A stretch of 64,000 bases of DNA from Kribbella steppae (GTDB taxonomy: Bacteria; Actinomycetota; Actinomycetes; Propionibacteriales; Kribbellaceae): NCBI RefSeq assembly GCF_004342025.1, contig NZ_SLWN01000012.1, positions 1-64,000 of the forward strand, in the 5' to 3' direction. The translations under genes and the position numbers were made by a program. Below the pieces are notes generated by a model, which saw nothing but the letters and a program-made list of their open reading frames with translations, did not search any database and was not told the origin of the DNA. Positions 8,191-16,262 of this stretch are shown piece by piece; position 1 is the stretch's first letter, and each line of letters opens with the position of its first letter.

Positions 8191-10829
8191 ACCCGCTGCA
8201 GCGCCTGCATGAGGCCGGGCAGAGCATCTGGGTCGACTTCCTCCGCCGTACCTTCTTGACCAGCGGGGAGCTGTCCCGCCTGACGCGAGAAGACGCCGTG
8301 AGCGGGATTACCTCGAACCCGACCATCTTTCGTCGCGCCGTCGCAGAGTCCGTTGACTATGAGCAGCCGATTCAACAACTCGTGGAGCACGGAAGCCGCG
8401 ACCCTCGTGAGATCTTCTACCAGATGGCCCTGGCCGACATCCGGGCAGCCGCGGAGGTGCTGCGCCCCGTGTACGTCCAAACCAAAGGGCATGACGGGTT
8501 CGTGTCGTTCGAGCTGGAACCGCGCCTCGCGCATGACACGCCCGGATCCGTCTCCGTGGCTCGGCATCTTGCGGAACACATCGACAAGCCGAACGTCATG
8601 ATCAAGGTTCCGGGGACCTCGGAGGGCATCCTCGCCGTCGAGGAGCTCACCGCCGCAGGGGTGAATGTGAACATCACCCTGCTGTTCTCGGTGGCGACCT
8701 ACGAGGACGTGGCCGAGGCCTATCTCGCCGGTCTCGAGCACCGCCTGGCCGCTGGACAGGAGCTCGAGCGGGTGGCCTCCGTCGCGTCGTTCTTCGTCTC
8801 GCGGGTTGACAGCGCCATCGACGGACTGCTTCCCGAAGGCTCGCCGCTGCGGGGCCAGGTTGCCATCGCGAACGCCAAGCAGGCCTACCAACGATTCCTG
8901 ACCGTGTTCTCCGGCGCACGATGGGACCGTCTGGCACGCGCCGGTGCACGGGTCCAGCGGCCCCTGTGGGCATCGACGGGGACGAAGAACCCAGCGTACT
9001 CGGACGTTCGCTACGTCGAGGAGCTGATCGGCCCGTCGACAGTGAACACGATGCCCCTGTCCACCCTCGACGCGTTCCGGGACCACGGATGTGTCCGTCC
9101 GCTCACGGTCCTTGCGGATCTCGACGAGGCAGAGGCAGTCTTCCTGCTGCTCCGTGAGCACGGCATCGACCTGGAGGATGTCGCCGCGGGGCTGCTCGCG
9201 GACGGGCTCGCCGGCTTCGCCGCCGACATGGAGGAACTGCTGGCCGCCATCGCAGCGAAGGTGAAGCCGGCCAGGCTGCGCGGCCAGAACACCCCCACAA
9301 ACCTCGGTGTTCTTGCGCCGACTGTGGCCAAGCGCCTGGACGACGCGGCCCGCAACGAGACGGCATCGCGGATCTGGAGCCGCGACCACACTGTCTGGAA
9401 GCCGGACGCCACCGAGATCTCCGATCGGCTCGGCTGGCTGGGCCTTCCCGAGACGATGCCGGAACGGACCGGCGAGCTCCAGGCGTTCGTGAGGCAGGTG
9501 AGAGCCGACGGGTTCACGCAAGCCCTGCTGCTCGGCATGGGAGGATCGAGCCTCGCTCCGGAGGTGTATCGCCGGGTGCTCGGCGTTGCGCCGGGCGGAG
9601 TCGACCTCACAATCCTCGACAGCACGCATCCGCGCGCGATCGCCGCCGTCGAGCGCTCTCGCGATCTCGAGCACACGCTCGTGGTCGTCAGCTCCAAGTC
9701 CGGGGGCACGGTGGAGACACTCTGCCACTGCGACTACTTCTTTGCGAAGACCGGTCGCGGAGAGCAGTTCGTGGCGATCACCGACCCCGGCAGCCCTCTT
9801 GAGGCGCTGGCGCGGCGGCGGGGGTTCCGGGCGGTCTTCCTGAACCCTCCTGACGTCGGCGGCCGCTATTCGGCGCTGTCCGTCTTCGGGCTTCTGCCCG
9901 CAGCCTTGATCGGCGCCGACGTCGCAGCGATCCTCGAGGCCGGTGCCGAGATGGCCTGTGCCTGCGACCGATACGTGGCCGGCTCGGAGAACCCTGGGCT
10001 CTGGCTGGGGGCGCTGATGGGGGAGGCTGCCCGGGCCGGACGAGACAAGCTCACGCTGATACTCGCCGCTGATCTGGCGCCCTTCGGCGCCTGGGCGGAG
10101 CAACTCGTAGCGGAGTCCACGGGCAAGGAAGGTACCGGGATCGTTCCGGTGGTCGACGAGGAGCTCGGGGGGGTCGGCAGCTACGGTCCTGATCGCCTGT
10201 TCGTGGCACTCGGCGACGTGGACGGGCTGTCCGATCTCGCCGCGGCGGGACACCCCGTCGCCCGGCTGCGGGTCTCGGGTCCGGAGCGCCTAGGGGCTGA
10301 GTTCTTCCGCTGGGAGTTCGCCACCGCCGTGGCCGGCCACGTGCTCGGCGTCAACCCCTTCGACCAGCCGAACGTGGCGGAGGCCAAGAAGGCCGCACTA
10401 CACATCCTGAAGGAACGCCGCCTCGACGACGACCCCGGGCTCGACGATCTCAACGGCCCACTGGGCAGCCTCGGTCGAGGCGACTACGTCGCCCTGCTGG
10501 CCTACATCGACCCCACCCCGGCGAACACGGATCGGCTCCAGCGCATCCGACTGGCGATCCGGGACCGGAAGCACGTGGCCACAACCCTCGGCTTCGGCCC
10601 CCGCTACCTCCACTCCACCGGCCAGCTGCACAAGGGAGGCCCGGACAGCGGGCTGTTCATCCAGGTGGTCGACGAAACGTGCGAGCTCGATCTGCCCATT
10701 CCCGGCCGCCCCTTCAGCTTCGGAGAGCTGCTCGCTGCCCAGGTGCTCGGAGACCAGTTGGCCCTGCGCCGGCTGGGTCGCCGGGTGGCCCGGACGACCC
10801 TTCGCGCGCTGGAGGAGGCCACTCTGTGA
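8187..10829 (+). CDS. Bifunctional transaldolase / glucose-6-phosphate isomerase
   Basis: An 880-residue fusion. Residues 1 to about 365 are transaldolase ([20 protein letters not shown] near the N-terminus, the Schiff-base lysine region in [31 protein letters not shown]). About 400-880 are a phosphoglucose isomerase ([54 protein letters not shown]). It would join the non-oxidative pentose phosphate pathway to fructose-6-phosphate/glucose-6-phosphate exchange. Such fusions are known in several bacteria. It overlaps tkt by ATGA and so belongs to the same operon. Confidence 0.93.
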   Translation: MNPLQRLHEAGQSIWVDFLRRTFLTSGELSRLTREDAVSGITSNPTIFRRAVAESVDYEQPIQQLVEHGSRDPREIFYQMALADIRAAAEVLRPVYVQTKGHDGFVSFELEPRLAHDTPGSVSVARHLAEHIDKPNVMIKVPGTSEGILAVEELTAAGVNVNITLLFSVATYEDVAEAYLAGLEHRLAAGQELERVASVASFFVSRVDSAIDGLLPEGSPLRGQVAIANAKQAYQRFLTVFSGARWDRLARAGARVQRPLWASTGTKNPAYSDVRYVEELIGPSTVNTMPLSTLDAFRDHGCVRPLTVLADLDEAEAVFLLLREHGIDLEDVAAGLLADGLAGFAADMEELLAAIAAKVKPARLRGQNTPTNLGVLAPTVAKRLDDAARNETASRIWSRDHTVWKPDATEISDRLGWLGLPETMPERTGELQAFVRQVRADGFTQALLLGMGGSSLAPEVYRRVLGVAPGGVDLTILDSTHPRAIAAVERSRDLEHTLVVVSSKSGGTVETLCHCDYFFAKTGRGEQFVAITDPGSPLEALARRRGFRAVFLNPPDVGGRYSALSVFGLLPAALIGADVAAILEAGAEMACACDRYVAGSENPGLWLGALMGEAARAGRDKLTLILAADLAPFGAWAEQLVAESTGKEGTGIVPVVDEELGGVGSYGPDRLFVALGDVDGLSDLAAAGHPVARLRVSGPERLGAEFFRWEFATAVAGHVLGVNPFDQPNVAEAKKAALHILKERRLDDDPGLDDLNGPLGSLGRGDYVALLAYIDPTPANTDRLQRIRLAIRDRKHVATTLGFGPRYLHSTGQLHKGGPDSGLFIQVVDETCELDLPIPGRPFSFGELLAAQVLGDQLALRRLGRRVARTTLRALEEATL

Positions 10830-10908
10830 CCTCTGCCCGACGACCGCAGCTCGCCGACGCCCCAATACTTTCACCAAGGCAAGAGCACGTCCCCAGGGCA
10901 ACGGTGCG

Positions 10909-10928
10909 GACTACGCATTCGGGGGATG
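10909..10928 (+). promoter_or_regulatory. Site A copy before the BON-domain gene
   Basis: GACTACGCA-ttcgg-GGGATG, one mismatch in the left half and exact in the right. It ends 185 bases before the gene, the longest distance seen, so either the leader is long or the site acts from afar. Confidence 0.55.
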
Positions 10929-11112
10929 CTTGCCCGCCGTACAGGTGGAACCGTTCGCGAAGAGGCCGCTGATCCCGGCAAGCCCTCACCGTCGAGGTTG
11001 CCAAGGCGTGAGCCGCCGGTAGCGGGAACGAATAGGAGCGAAGGTCGAAACCGGATCGGTTGGCATGCGTCTGCACAGCATCAGAACGAGATCAGCCAGG
11101 AGGAAGTAACCA

Positions 11113-11793
11113 ATGGGGACAGCAACGGCAACGGTCAGCGATGAGGAGATCCAGCGGGAGGTCCTGGACGAACTCAAGTGGGAAGCCCGCGTTCAGCCCA
11201 ACGAGATCGGCGTCGCGGTGAAGGATGGCGTCGTGGTCCTGACGGGATGGGTGGATTCCTACACGAAGAAGTGGGCGGCAGAGCGGGCAGCGCACAGTCT
11301 GCGTGGGGTGGCAGCAGTCGCCAACGAAATCGAGGTTCGGCTTCCGAGTTCTGCCGAGCGTACCGACGCAGACATCGCAGCAGCCGCGACCCGCGCGCTG
11401 GAATGGGACGCGTTGGTGCCGATCGAGAAGATTGACGTCACGGTATCCAAAGGTTGGGTCACTCTTCGTGGTGAAGTCGAGTGGCAGTTCCAGAAGCACG
11501 ACGCGGAGCGGGCTGTTCGCCGCCTGTCGGGCGTGCGTGGGGTGAGCAACCTCATCAAGGTCACACCACGGGTCAAGCCATCACCGGACGAGCTGAAGAG
11601 GAGGATCGAGGACGCCCTCGTGCGCAGCGCCGAGACAGACGCCGAACGGATCACGACTGAGGTGCATGGGGACAGGGTCATCCTGAAGGGAACCGTCCGC
11701 TCATGGGCTGAGAGGAGGGAGGCGGAGCGAGTGGCCTGGTCCGCGCCCGGAGTGGCCTCGGTCGACAACCAGATCACTGTGCGCGCGTACTAG
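11113..11793 (+). CDS. Triple BON-domain stress protein
   Basis: A 226-residue protein of three BON repeats, each with the pattern of a start helix, a GxVxLxGxV strand pair and a closing V..V turn: VKDGVVVLTGWVDSYTKKW, VSKGWVTLRGEVEWQFQKHD, VHGDRVILKGTVRSWAERRE. There is no signal peptide, unlike the periplasmic OsmY. BON domains are thought to bind membranes or small ligands; the family is osmotic- and stress-linked. ATG 11113 follows CCAGGAGGAAGT. It stands alone. Confidence 0.85.
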   Translation: MGTATATVSDEEIQREVLDELKWEARVQPNEIGVAVKDGVVVLTGWVDSYTKKWAAERAAHSLRGVAAVANEIEVRLPSSAERTDADIAAAATRALEWDALVPIEKIDVTVSKGWVTLRGEVEWQFQKHDAERAVRRLSGVRGVSNLIKVTPRVKPSPDELKRRIEDALVRSAETDAERITTEVHGDRVILKGTVRSWAERREAERVAWSAPGVASVDNQITVRAY

Positions 11794-12031
11794 CCGAACC
11801 GCCCTGCACCACCGCTCGGTTTCGTGTGCCACAGCTCACGACAACTGCTCATCCGCTTGACGATCAGCCGGGTCGACGCCAGTCGCGTGTTGGCGCCGAA
11901 CTCGCGGGAGACCTCGCGAAGGTGGACAACATGGTGTGCGGACTGGAAGCACCGCCACGAAGGCCAGCTCACGCCTCCGAATACGTGAGCATTGCTCTGG
12001 ACGGCACGCCGCCCCGAGACCGGCGCGGAAG

Positions 12032-12051
12032 AACGACCTGGGTACGGGATG
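12032..12051 (+). promoter_or_regulatory. Site A-like sequence, no near gene
   Basis: AACGACCTG-ggtac-GGGATG followed by TT. It resembles the AACCAC-type left halves before 28883 and dnaK. The next start codon on this strand is 300 bases away. Confidence 0.35.
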
Positions 12052-12261
12052 TTGGGCGGGCGGAGCCTCCAAGAGGCTGCTCTGAACAGGTCCTTCCAGT
12101 TCCCGGCCAGCGCCGGGTTGCCGTCGGACAGCGTCGACGTCTCGGGAGGGCTCAGCCGTCGTTGACACGTGGGTTCTGCATCCATCGGAGACCCTGCTAT
12201 GCCACCTCAATCCGGTGTGACGGGGCTGGTGTTCCACCTTCCGCTACGGCCTGCGCCCGGA

Positions 12262-12282
12262 TACCACTCGTTCCCGGGGATG
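12262..12282 (+). promoter_or_regulatory. Site A variant (six-base spacer) before the thioredoxin-like gene
   Basis: TACCACTCG-N6-GGGATG followed by C. The left half matches AACCACCCG at seven of nine positions. It ends 68 bases before ATG 12351, within the usual distance range, but has one extra spacer base. Confidence 0.4.
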
Positions 12283-12350
12283 CAGCCCGCAGCCACTCGC
12301 GACGGTGGACCCGAGCAGGCGGTCGTGTGCTAGGTCGGGACGGAGCTGAG

Positions 12351-12797
12351 ATGACAGCCGCGCCGAAGCTCGTCACATGTCCGAGGTGCCAGCGCCGCAA
12401 CCGTGTCCCGGCGGCGGCGAAGGGCGCACCGCGCTGCGGCAACTGCCGGCTGCCGCTGCCGTGGGTCGTGGACGCCGGCGACGGCGACTTCGGTCACATC
12501 GCCGACACCGCCACCGTGCCGGTGCTGGTGGACCTCTGGGTGCCCTGGTGCTCACCCTGGCGGTTCGTCAGCTCGGTGCTCGAGAAGCTCGCGACCGAGA
12601 AGGCCGGTGAGCTGAAGCTGGTGAAAGTCAACGCCGGCGACGCGCCCGCAGTATCGCAACGGTTCGAGACCCAGGCGAACTCCACTTTGATTCTGTTGAG
12701 CGGCGGGCAGGTGGTCGCGCGCCAGGCCGGCGCCGCGCCGGCCGCCGTACTGCGGCAGTGGCTGGAGGATGCGGTGACCGGCCAGGTGGCGTCGTGA
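12351..12797 (+). CDS. Thioredoxin-like protein lacking the active-site motif
   Basis: A 148-residue paralogue of the thioredoxin at 35753. The N-terminal zinc ribbon is intact (CPRC, then CGNC). In the thioredoxin domain the active site WCGPC reads WCSPW, so the second cysteine is gone. The cis-proline loop SIPT of the paralogue reads ANST, so the cis-proline is gone too. The flanking sequence is well kept (TEKAGELKLVKVNAGDAP), so the frame is under some constraint. It cannot carry out normal dithiol exchange; it may bind partners or be decaying. It overlaps the UBP zinc-finger gene by GTGA. Confidence 0.85.
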   Translation: MTAAPKLVTCPRCQRRNRVPAAAKGAPRCGNCRLPLPWVVDAGDGDFGHIADTATVPVLVDLWVPWCSPWRFVSSVLEKLATEKAGELKLVKVNAGDAPAVSQRFETQANSTLILLSGGQVVARQAGAAPAAVLRQWLEDAVTGQVAS

Positions 12798-13057
12798 ACA
12801 GGGGCGTGGACCCGCACCTGGCACTGATCCGTCCGGTTGCGCCACGCACCCCGGAGGGTTGCGAGGAGTGCCTGCGGCTGCACACCGCCTGGGTGCATCT
12901 GCGGCTCTGCCTGACCTGCGGTCACGTGGGGTGCTGCGACTCCTCGCCGATGCGGCACGCCCGCGCGCACGCGGTGTTCCAAGGGCACCCGATCGTCCAG
13001 TCGTTTCAGCCGGGCGAGGACTGGCGCTGGTGCTACGTCCATGAGGCCTACGCGTGA
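12794..13057 (+). CDS. UBP-type zinc-finger protein
   Basis: An 87-residue protein made almost wholly of one UBP zinc finger. The ligands are seen in order: GCEECLRLHTAWVHLRLCLT, CGHVGCCDSS, HARAHAVFQGHPIVQSF. In eukaryotes this finger binds the ubiquitin tail; bacterial stand-alone versions are common beside thioredoxin/TrxR-like genes but their ligand is unknown. The GTG start overlaps the stop of the thioredoxin-like gene, and its own TGA overlaps the next start, so three genes are coupled. The right-hand trx-TrxR locus lacks this gene. Confidence 0.85.
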   Translation: MNRGVDPHLALIRPVAPRTPEGCEECLRLHTAWVHLRLCLTCGHVGCCDSSPMRHARAHAVFQGHPIVQSFQPGEDWRWCYVHEAYA

Positions 13058-13338
13058 CCGACGCGGCCGAACCGGCCGAGACCCCTGACCCGTACGGCGT
13101 CCACCCGCGGCGCGACGAAGCCCACCTCACCGAGCTACACAGGTACCGCACCCGTCGTAGGACGCGGGACGGCGAGGTCGGCAGGCTCGCCGTGGCCACC
13201 CTCCGGGCCGTCCGTCGGGGGAGGGGTGGTGCGCCCTCGCAGCAAACCACCATGCGCGCTGATCCTCGAGGGCACGCCCAGCTCCCGACTGCGCGATTCG
13301 GGGATGTGTTGTTCTCGCCCCAGTCCGAGGCTCTTTGA
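13054..13338 (+). pseudogene. 5' remnant of the cyclic-nucleotide-binding TrxR-like gene
   Basis: The first 30-35 codons (ETPDPYGVHPRRDEAHLTEL) match the N-terminus of the intact protein at 36201 (ETPDLYGAYPRLDEYQLAEL). Past about 13160 similarity stops and the frame becomes Arg/Gly-rich to a stop at 13338. The whole nucleotide-binding and oxidoreductase part is absent. The GTG start, coupled to the zinc-finger gene, is still in place. This is the broken counterpart of the trx-TrxR pair at 35.7-37.8 kb. Confidence 0.7.
13287..13306 (+). promoter_or_regulatory. Site A copy before the DUF2267 gene
   Basis: GACTGCGCG-attcg-GGGATG followed by TG. The left half is identical to the Hsp20 site although the spacer differs. 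It ends 59 bases before ATG 13366. Confidence 0.65.
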
Positions 13339-13365
13339 AGGGCCAGTACGAGAGGGGATCACGGG

Positions 13366-13782
13366 ATGAGCGACACGTTCAGCACCACGGTGGAGAAGAC
13401 GAACAGGATCCTGAAGGACATCGAGAAGGCCTATGACTGGCCCAAGGAGCGCCGCAACCAGTCGTATGCTGCGCTGAGGGCGGTCCTGCACTCGCTGCGC
13501 GACCGGCTGACGGTGGACGAGTCAGCTCAGCTCGCGGCCCAGCTTCCGCTGCTGGTCCGCGGAATGTACTTCGACGGGTGGGACCCTAGCAACGTGCCTG
13601 TGAAGATGAACAAGGAGCAGTTCCTGGAACGGGTGCGGCAGGAGTTCCGCTACGAGGTCGAGGGCGGCGTTGAGCCGCTGGTTCACACCGTCCTGCAGGC
13701 TCTGAGACGCCACGTGACCGATGGAGAATGGGACGACATCATGTCCAGCATGCCGAGGGATCTGGCGGCCGCTCTGGCGTAG
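13366..13782 (+). CDS. DUF2267 protein
   Basis: A 138-residue helical protein. DUF2267 features are seen: a start segment with KDIEKAYDWPKERRNQSYAA, ALRAVLHSLRDRLTVDESAQ, AQLPLLVRGMYFDGWDPSN, and FLERVRQEF. The function is unknown; members are often found near stress and chaperone genes. It has its own site A promoter region and converges on the DUF1931 gene 20 bases away. Confidence 0.85.
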   Translation: MSDTFSTTVEKTNRILKDIEKAYDWPKERRNQSYAALRAVLHSLRDRLTVDESAQLAAQLPLLVRGMYFDGWDPSNVPVKMNKEQFLERVRQEFRYEVEGGVEPLVHTVLQALRRHVTDGEWDDIMSSMPRDLAAALA

Positions 13783-13802
13783 CGGATCGTCTGCCAGTGC
13801 AG

Positions 13803-14252
13803 CTAGAGCAGCAGGCCGAAGATGCGGAAGGCGACTTCCCAGTGTGCTGTCTGCGGATTCTTTACATCGGGGTCGATGACCTTGATGGTGCGAGCGAGTG
13901 CGACGCTCAGCCCTCCCACCACTTCGGGCAACCGGGATTCGGTGTCCACGCTGACAGTCACGTCGAGCGGCGGCCATGTCGCGAGCTGCGCCAAGATCGG
14001 CTGTAGCTCGATCTCCTCGTCGAACTCCCGGAACACGTGAATGCTCTGCTGCAAGCCCATGGTGATCGGCAGGTCGCGCGGTTGGAGAATGTCCCGGCCG
14101 TTCGCCTTCGCCGTGCCCTGGCCGATCACGAGGAGATCGCGGAGTTTGTCGCTGACGAAGTCGTTGTAACGCTTGAGGTCATCCTTGTCGACGTCCAGAC
14201 CCGCTGCGGCGCGGAAGAAGCGCTCGAACCTGTGCACAGCCATGACCGTCAT
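13803..14252 (-). CDS. DUF1931 histone-fold-like protein
   Basis: A 149-residue protein of the DUF1931 family, whose known structures show a double histone-like fold. Seen: FERFFRAAAGLDVDKDDLKR, the GRDILQPRDLPIT helix border, and the second half ATWPPLDVTVSVDT. It may bind DNA, but this is inferred from the fold only. ATG 14252 follows GAGGAGACGGC. Upstream I see no site A. It converges on DUF2267. Confidence 0.8.
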   Translation of the reverse strand: MTVMAVHRFERFFRAAAGLDVDKDDLKRYNDFVSDKLRDLLVIGQGTAKANGRDILQPRDLPITMGLQQSIHVFREFDEEIELQPILAQLATWPPLDVTVSVDTESRLPEVVGGLSVALARTIKVIDPDVKNPQTAHWEVAFRIFGLLL

Positions 14253-14377
14253 GCCGTCTCCTCTTGGTGCGGGCGCTCTCCGACCGAGCGGTTCGACGCA
14301 ACCACTCCACCTTCGTCATGCTGCCGCGACGAGCTGTCCGCGTCACCACGCAAACGTGTAGAACCGTCGCCTGAAAC

Positions 14378-15646
14378 CTAGCCTTCGCGGTCCTCTCGTT
14401 CAGCCGGCGGGTCGGCCGCGCCGCCCCTCCTCGCTCGCTGAGATCTGACAGCCCTGCGGCGGTGAGTGGTGAGCTGCAGCTCGGCCATCCGCACCGCCAG
14501 CGGTCCTGCGACGGCCAGGATGAGGACGTAGGCCGCGGCCAGTGCTCCGAACCGGGCATCCAGGCTGGTCGTCGCAGCGAGCCCTGCGATGACGATGGAG
14601 AACTCGCCGCGAGGGATCAGCGCGATCCCGACCCGCAGTCGCCCGCGCGGGGTGAGCGCGGATCGCCGACCCGCGCACCAGCCACTGGCGATCTTCGTGA
14701 CCGCCGTGACGACGGCGAGCAAGCCGGCGAGAGGGGCGACCTCGGGGATGGTGGCGGGGTCGATGCGGAGTCCGAAGAAGAGAAAGAAGACGGCCGCGAA
14801 CAGGTCGCGCAGCGGCCGGAGCAGGGTATACGCACCTTCGGCGATCTCTCCGGACAGGCTCAGCCCGACCAGGAACGCCGCGACGGCAGCCGAGGCGTTC
14901 AACTGCTGGGCGAAGCCGGCCGCGAGCAGTGCCAGTCCCAGTACTCGGAGCAGCAGCACCTCGTCGTTGGGCGAGAACATCATCCGCGCGACCGCCTGCG
15001 GGAATCGCAGCGCGACGAAGAAGGACGCGACGACGGCTCCCAGTGCGACGAACATGCTGGTGGCGGCACTCACCCAGCCGAGACCGAGAAGCAGGGCGGT
15101 GAGGATCGGCAGGTAGACGGCCATCGTGAGGTCTTCGAACACCAACAGGCTCAGCACCACCGGTGTCTCCCGGTTTCCGAGGTGCCCGACGTCTGCGATG
15201 AGCTTGGCGATGATGCCCGACGAGGACACGTACGTCACGCCGGCGAGGGCTACGGCAGCGACCGGTCCCCAACCGAGCAGGAGGGCGAGTGCTGCGCCCG
15301 GAGTGGCGTTGAGAACGAGGTCGACGAGTCCGGAGGGCAGTTGCTGACGTACACCGGCGACCAGTTCGGTAGCGGAGTACTCGAGTCCGAGGCTCAGCAG
15401 CAGCAAGACACCACCGACCTCCGCGCCGACGTCGATGAACCTCTCGCCGGCGGCGAGAGGGAGCGGGCCGTGGTCGCCGAACGCCAGCCCCGCGACGAGA
15501 TACAGGGGGACGGGCGACAGACCGAACCGGTGGGCGACCATGCCCAGCAGCCCAAGCCCGAAGAACACAGCCCCGAGTTCGAGCAGGTCCTGGCCGACTG
15601 CATCGGCCGCCCCGGCTGCCAGCCACACGCCTGGGTCTGCGTTCAC
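14378..15646 (-). CDS. Cation:proton antiporter, CPA2 family (KhtU-like)
   Basis: A 422-residue membrane protein with about 12 hydrophobic segments, the length of a CPA2 transport core without the TrkA-N domain. Typical features: GLGLLGMVAHRFGLSPVPLY, LLLLSLGLEYSATEL, VTYVSSSGIIAKLI, LSLLVFEDLTMAVYLPIL and IPRGEFSIVIAGLA. It would exchange K+ or Na+ for protons. It follows a KhtT-like regulatory subunit gene by 20 bases, the classic KhtT-KhtU order. The start at 15646 is GTG. The C-terminus is basic. Confidence 0.88.
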   Translation of the reverse strand: MNADPGVWLAAGAADAVGQDLLELGAVFFGLGLLGMVAHRFGLSPVPLYLVAGLAFGDHGPLPLAAGERFIDVGAEVGGVLLLLSLGLEYSATELVAGVRQQLPSGLVDLVLNATPGAALALLLGWGPVAAVALAGVTYVSSSGIIAKLIADVGHLGNRETPVVLSLLVFEDLTMAVYLPILTALLLGLGWVSAATSMFVALGAVVASFFVALRFPQAVARMMFSPNDEVLLLRVLGLALLAAGFAQQLNASAAVAAFLVGLSLSGEIAEGAYTLLRPLRDLFAAVFFLFFGLRIDPATIPEVAPLAGLLAVVTAVTKIASGWCAGRRSALTPRGRLRVGIALIPRGEFSIVIAGLAATTSLDARFGALAAAYVLILAVAGPLAVRMAELQLTTHRRRAVRSQRARRGGAADPPAEREDREG

Positions 15647-15666
15647 GGGGCGCCTCGGTCAAGGAC

Positions 15667-15918
15667 CTAGATCGGGCGGTGGATACGCCCCAGGGGTTCT
15701 GACGGCCCGGGCGGCGCCGTCAGCAGTTCGACAAGCGTCGCCCGCTCATCCGGTTGCAGCATCACCGACTCCGCGACGTACTCCGGATCGTCCTCGGCAT
15801 AGACGACCAGTTCGGTCGTCCCGTCCCGGCGAGCCACCACACCGACCTGCCGGCCGGCGGCGGTTCGAAATTCGTAGCAGATGCCGACGCCGGGAAGCAG
15901 AGTCTCCTTAACGCGCAC
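15667..15918 (-). CDS. Short KhtT-like antiporter regulatory subunit
   Basis: An 83-residue cytoplasmic protein. It starts VRVKETLLPGVGICYEFRTA, the N-terminal signature of KhtT-type subunits, and goes on GRQVGVVARRDGTTELVVYA. The usual C-terminal TrkA-C ligand domain is missing, so it is about half the usual length in actinobacteria. It may gate the antiporter without ligand sensing, or be a shortened form. The GTG start overlaps the end of the upstream gene by 11 bases, and khtU follows 20 bases on. Confidence 0.75.
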   Translation of the reverse strand: MRVKETLLPGVGICYEFRTAAGRQVGVVARRDGTTELVVYAEDDPEYVAESVMLQPDERATLVELLTAPPGPSEPLGRIHRPI

Positions 15919-16258
15919 TGTCGAGCATCCCGTGCAGGTGTGCGAACGCGACCTCGATGTCGAAGTACTTGTACTGCCCGGCGCGTGATTCGGCCGAAAG
16001 CACTGCGCATCGGTGAACATTCGTGAAGTCGCCGTACGGAAACTTGTACCGACCCTTCGTGTCTTCATCCTGTTCGTCGTCGACTCCGAGGTACCACTTC
16101 TGGTAGTCCGCCATTCCGTGTTCCTGGATGAACTTGTTCTCGATCTCGGTTGTCGGTCGGTGCTCACTCCAGTCGTCCCGGTCGTCCAGGACAAACCCGC
16201 CGTCGGTGATGAGCCTGCGCGCGTGCGCGTAGGCGCGGTCGTTCAGCTTGACGCCCAT
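15908..16258 (-). CDS. Conserved hypothetical protein beside KhtT
   Basis: A 116-residue soluble protein rich in charged and aromatic residues. Key stretches are LNDRAYAHARRLI, VLDDRDDWSEHRPT, GRYKFPYGDFTNVHRCAVLS and HLHGMLD. I recall similar small proteins in other bacteria but no assigned function. It sits four bases after the MscS stop codon and overlaps the KhtT start, so it is within the operon. An osmotic or ionic role is only suggested by the neighbours. Confidence 0.65.
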   Translation of the reverse strand: MGVKLNDRAYAHARRLITDGGFVLDDRDDWSEHRPTTEIENKFIQEHGMADYQKWYLGVDDEQDEDTKGRYKFPYGDFTNVHRCAVLSAESRAGQYKYFDIEVAFAHLHGMLDSAR

Positions 16259-16262
16259 CAGA

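Larger units (their letters stand above)
11794..12350. other. Long intergenic region before the thioredoxin-like gene
   Basis: No gene is supported in these 557 bases. Frames on both strands are open but have shadow-like composition. Two site A-like sequences lie inside (12032-12051 and 12262-12282), so it probably holds promoters and possibly worn-out coding material I cannot identify. Confidence 0.4.

Noticed and set aside
8163-10253. Minus-strand open frame of 696 codons over the tal-pgi fusion
   Set aside because: It has no domain and is antisense to a strongly conserved enzyme.
11826-12350. N-terminal extension of the thioredoxin-like protein
   Set aside because: The frame is open upstream but the sequence is Arg/Pro-rich and unrelated to thioredoxins; the paralogue starts exactly at the zinc ribbon.
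14462-15670. Long plus-strand open frame (402 codons) over the antiporter gene
   Set aside because: It is antisense to a clear CPA2 antiporter and its product is Gly/Glu/Arg-rich without domains, a GC-rich shadow.
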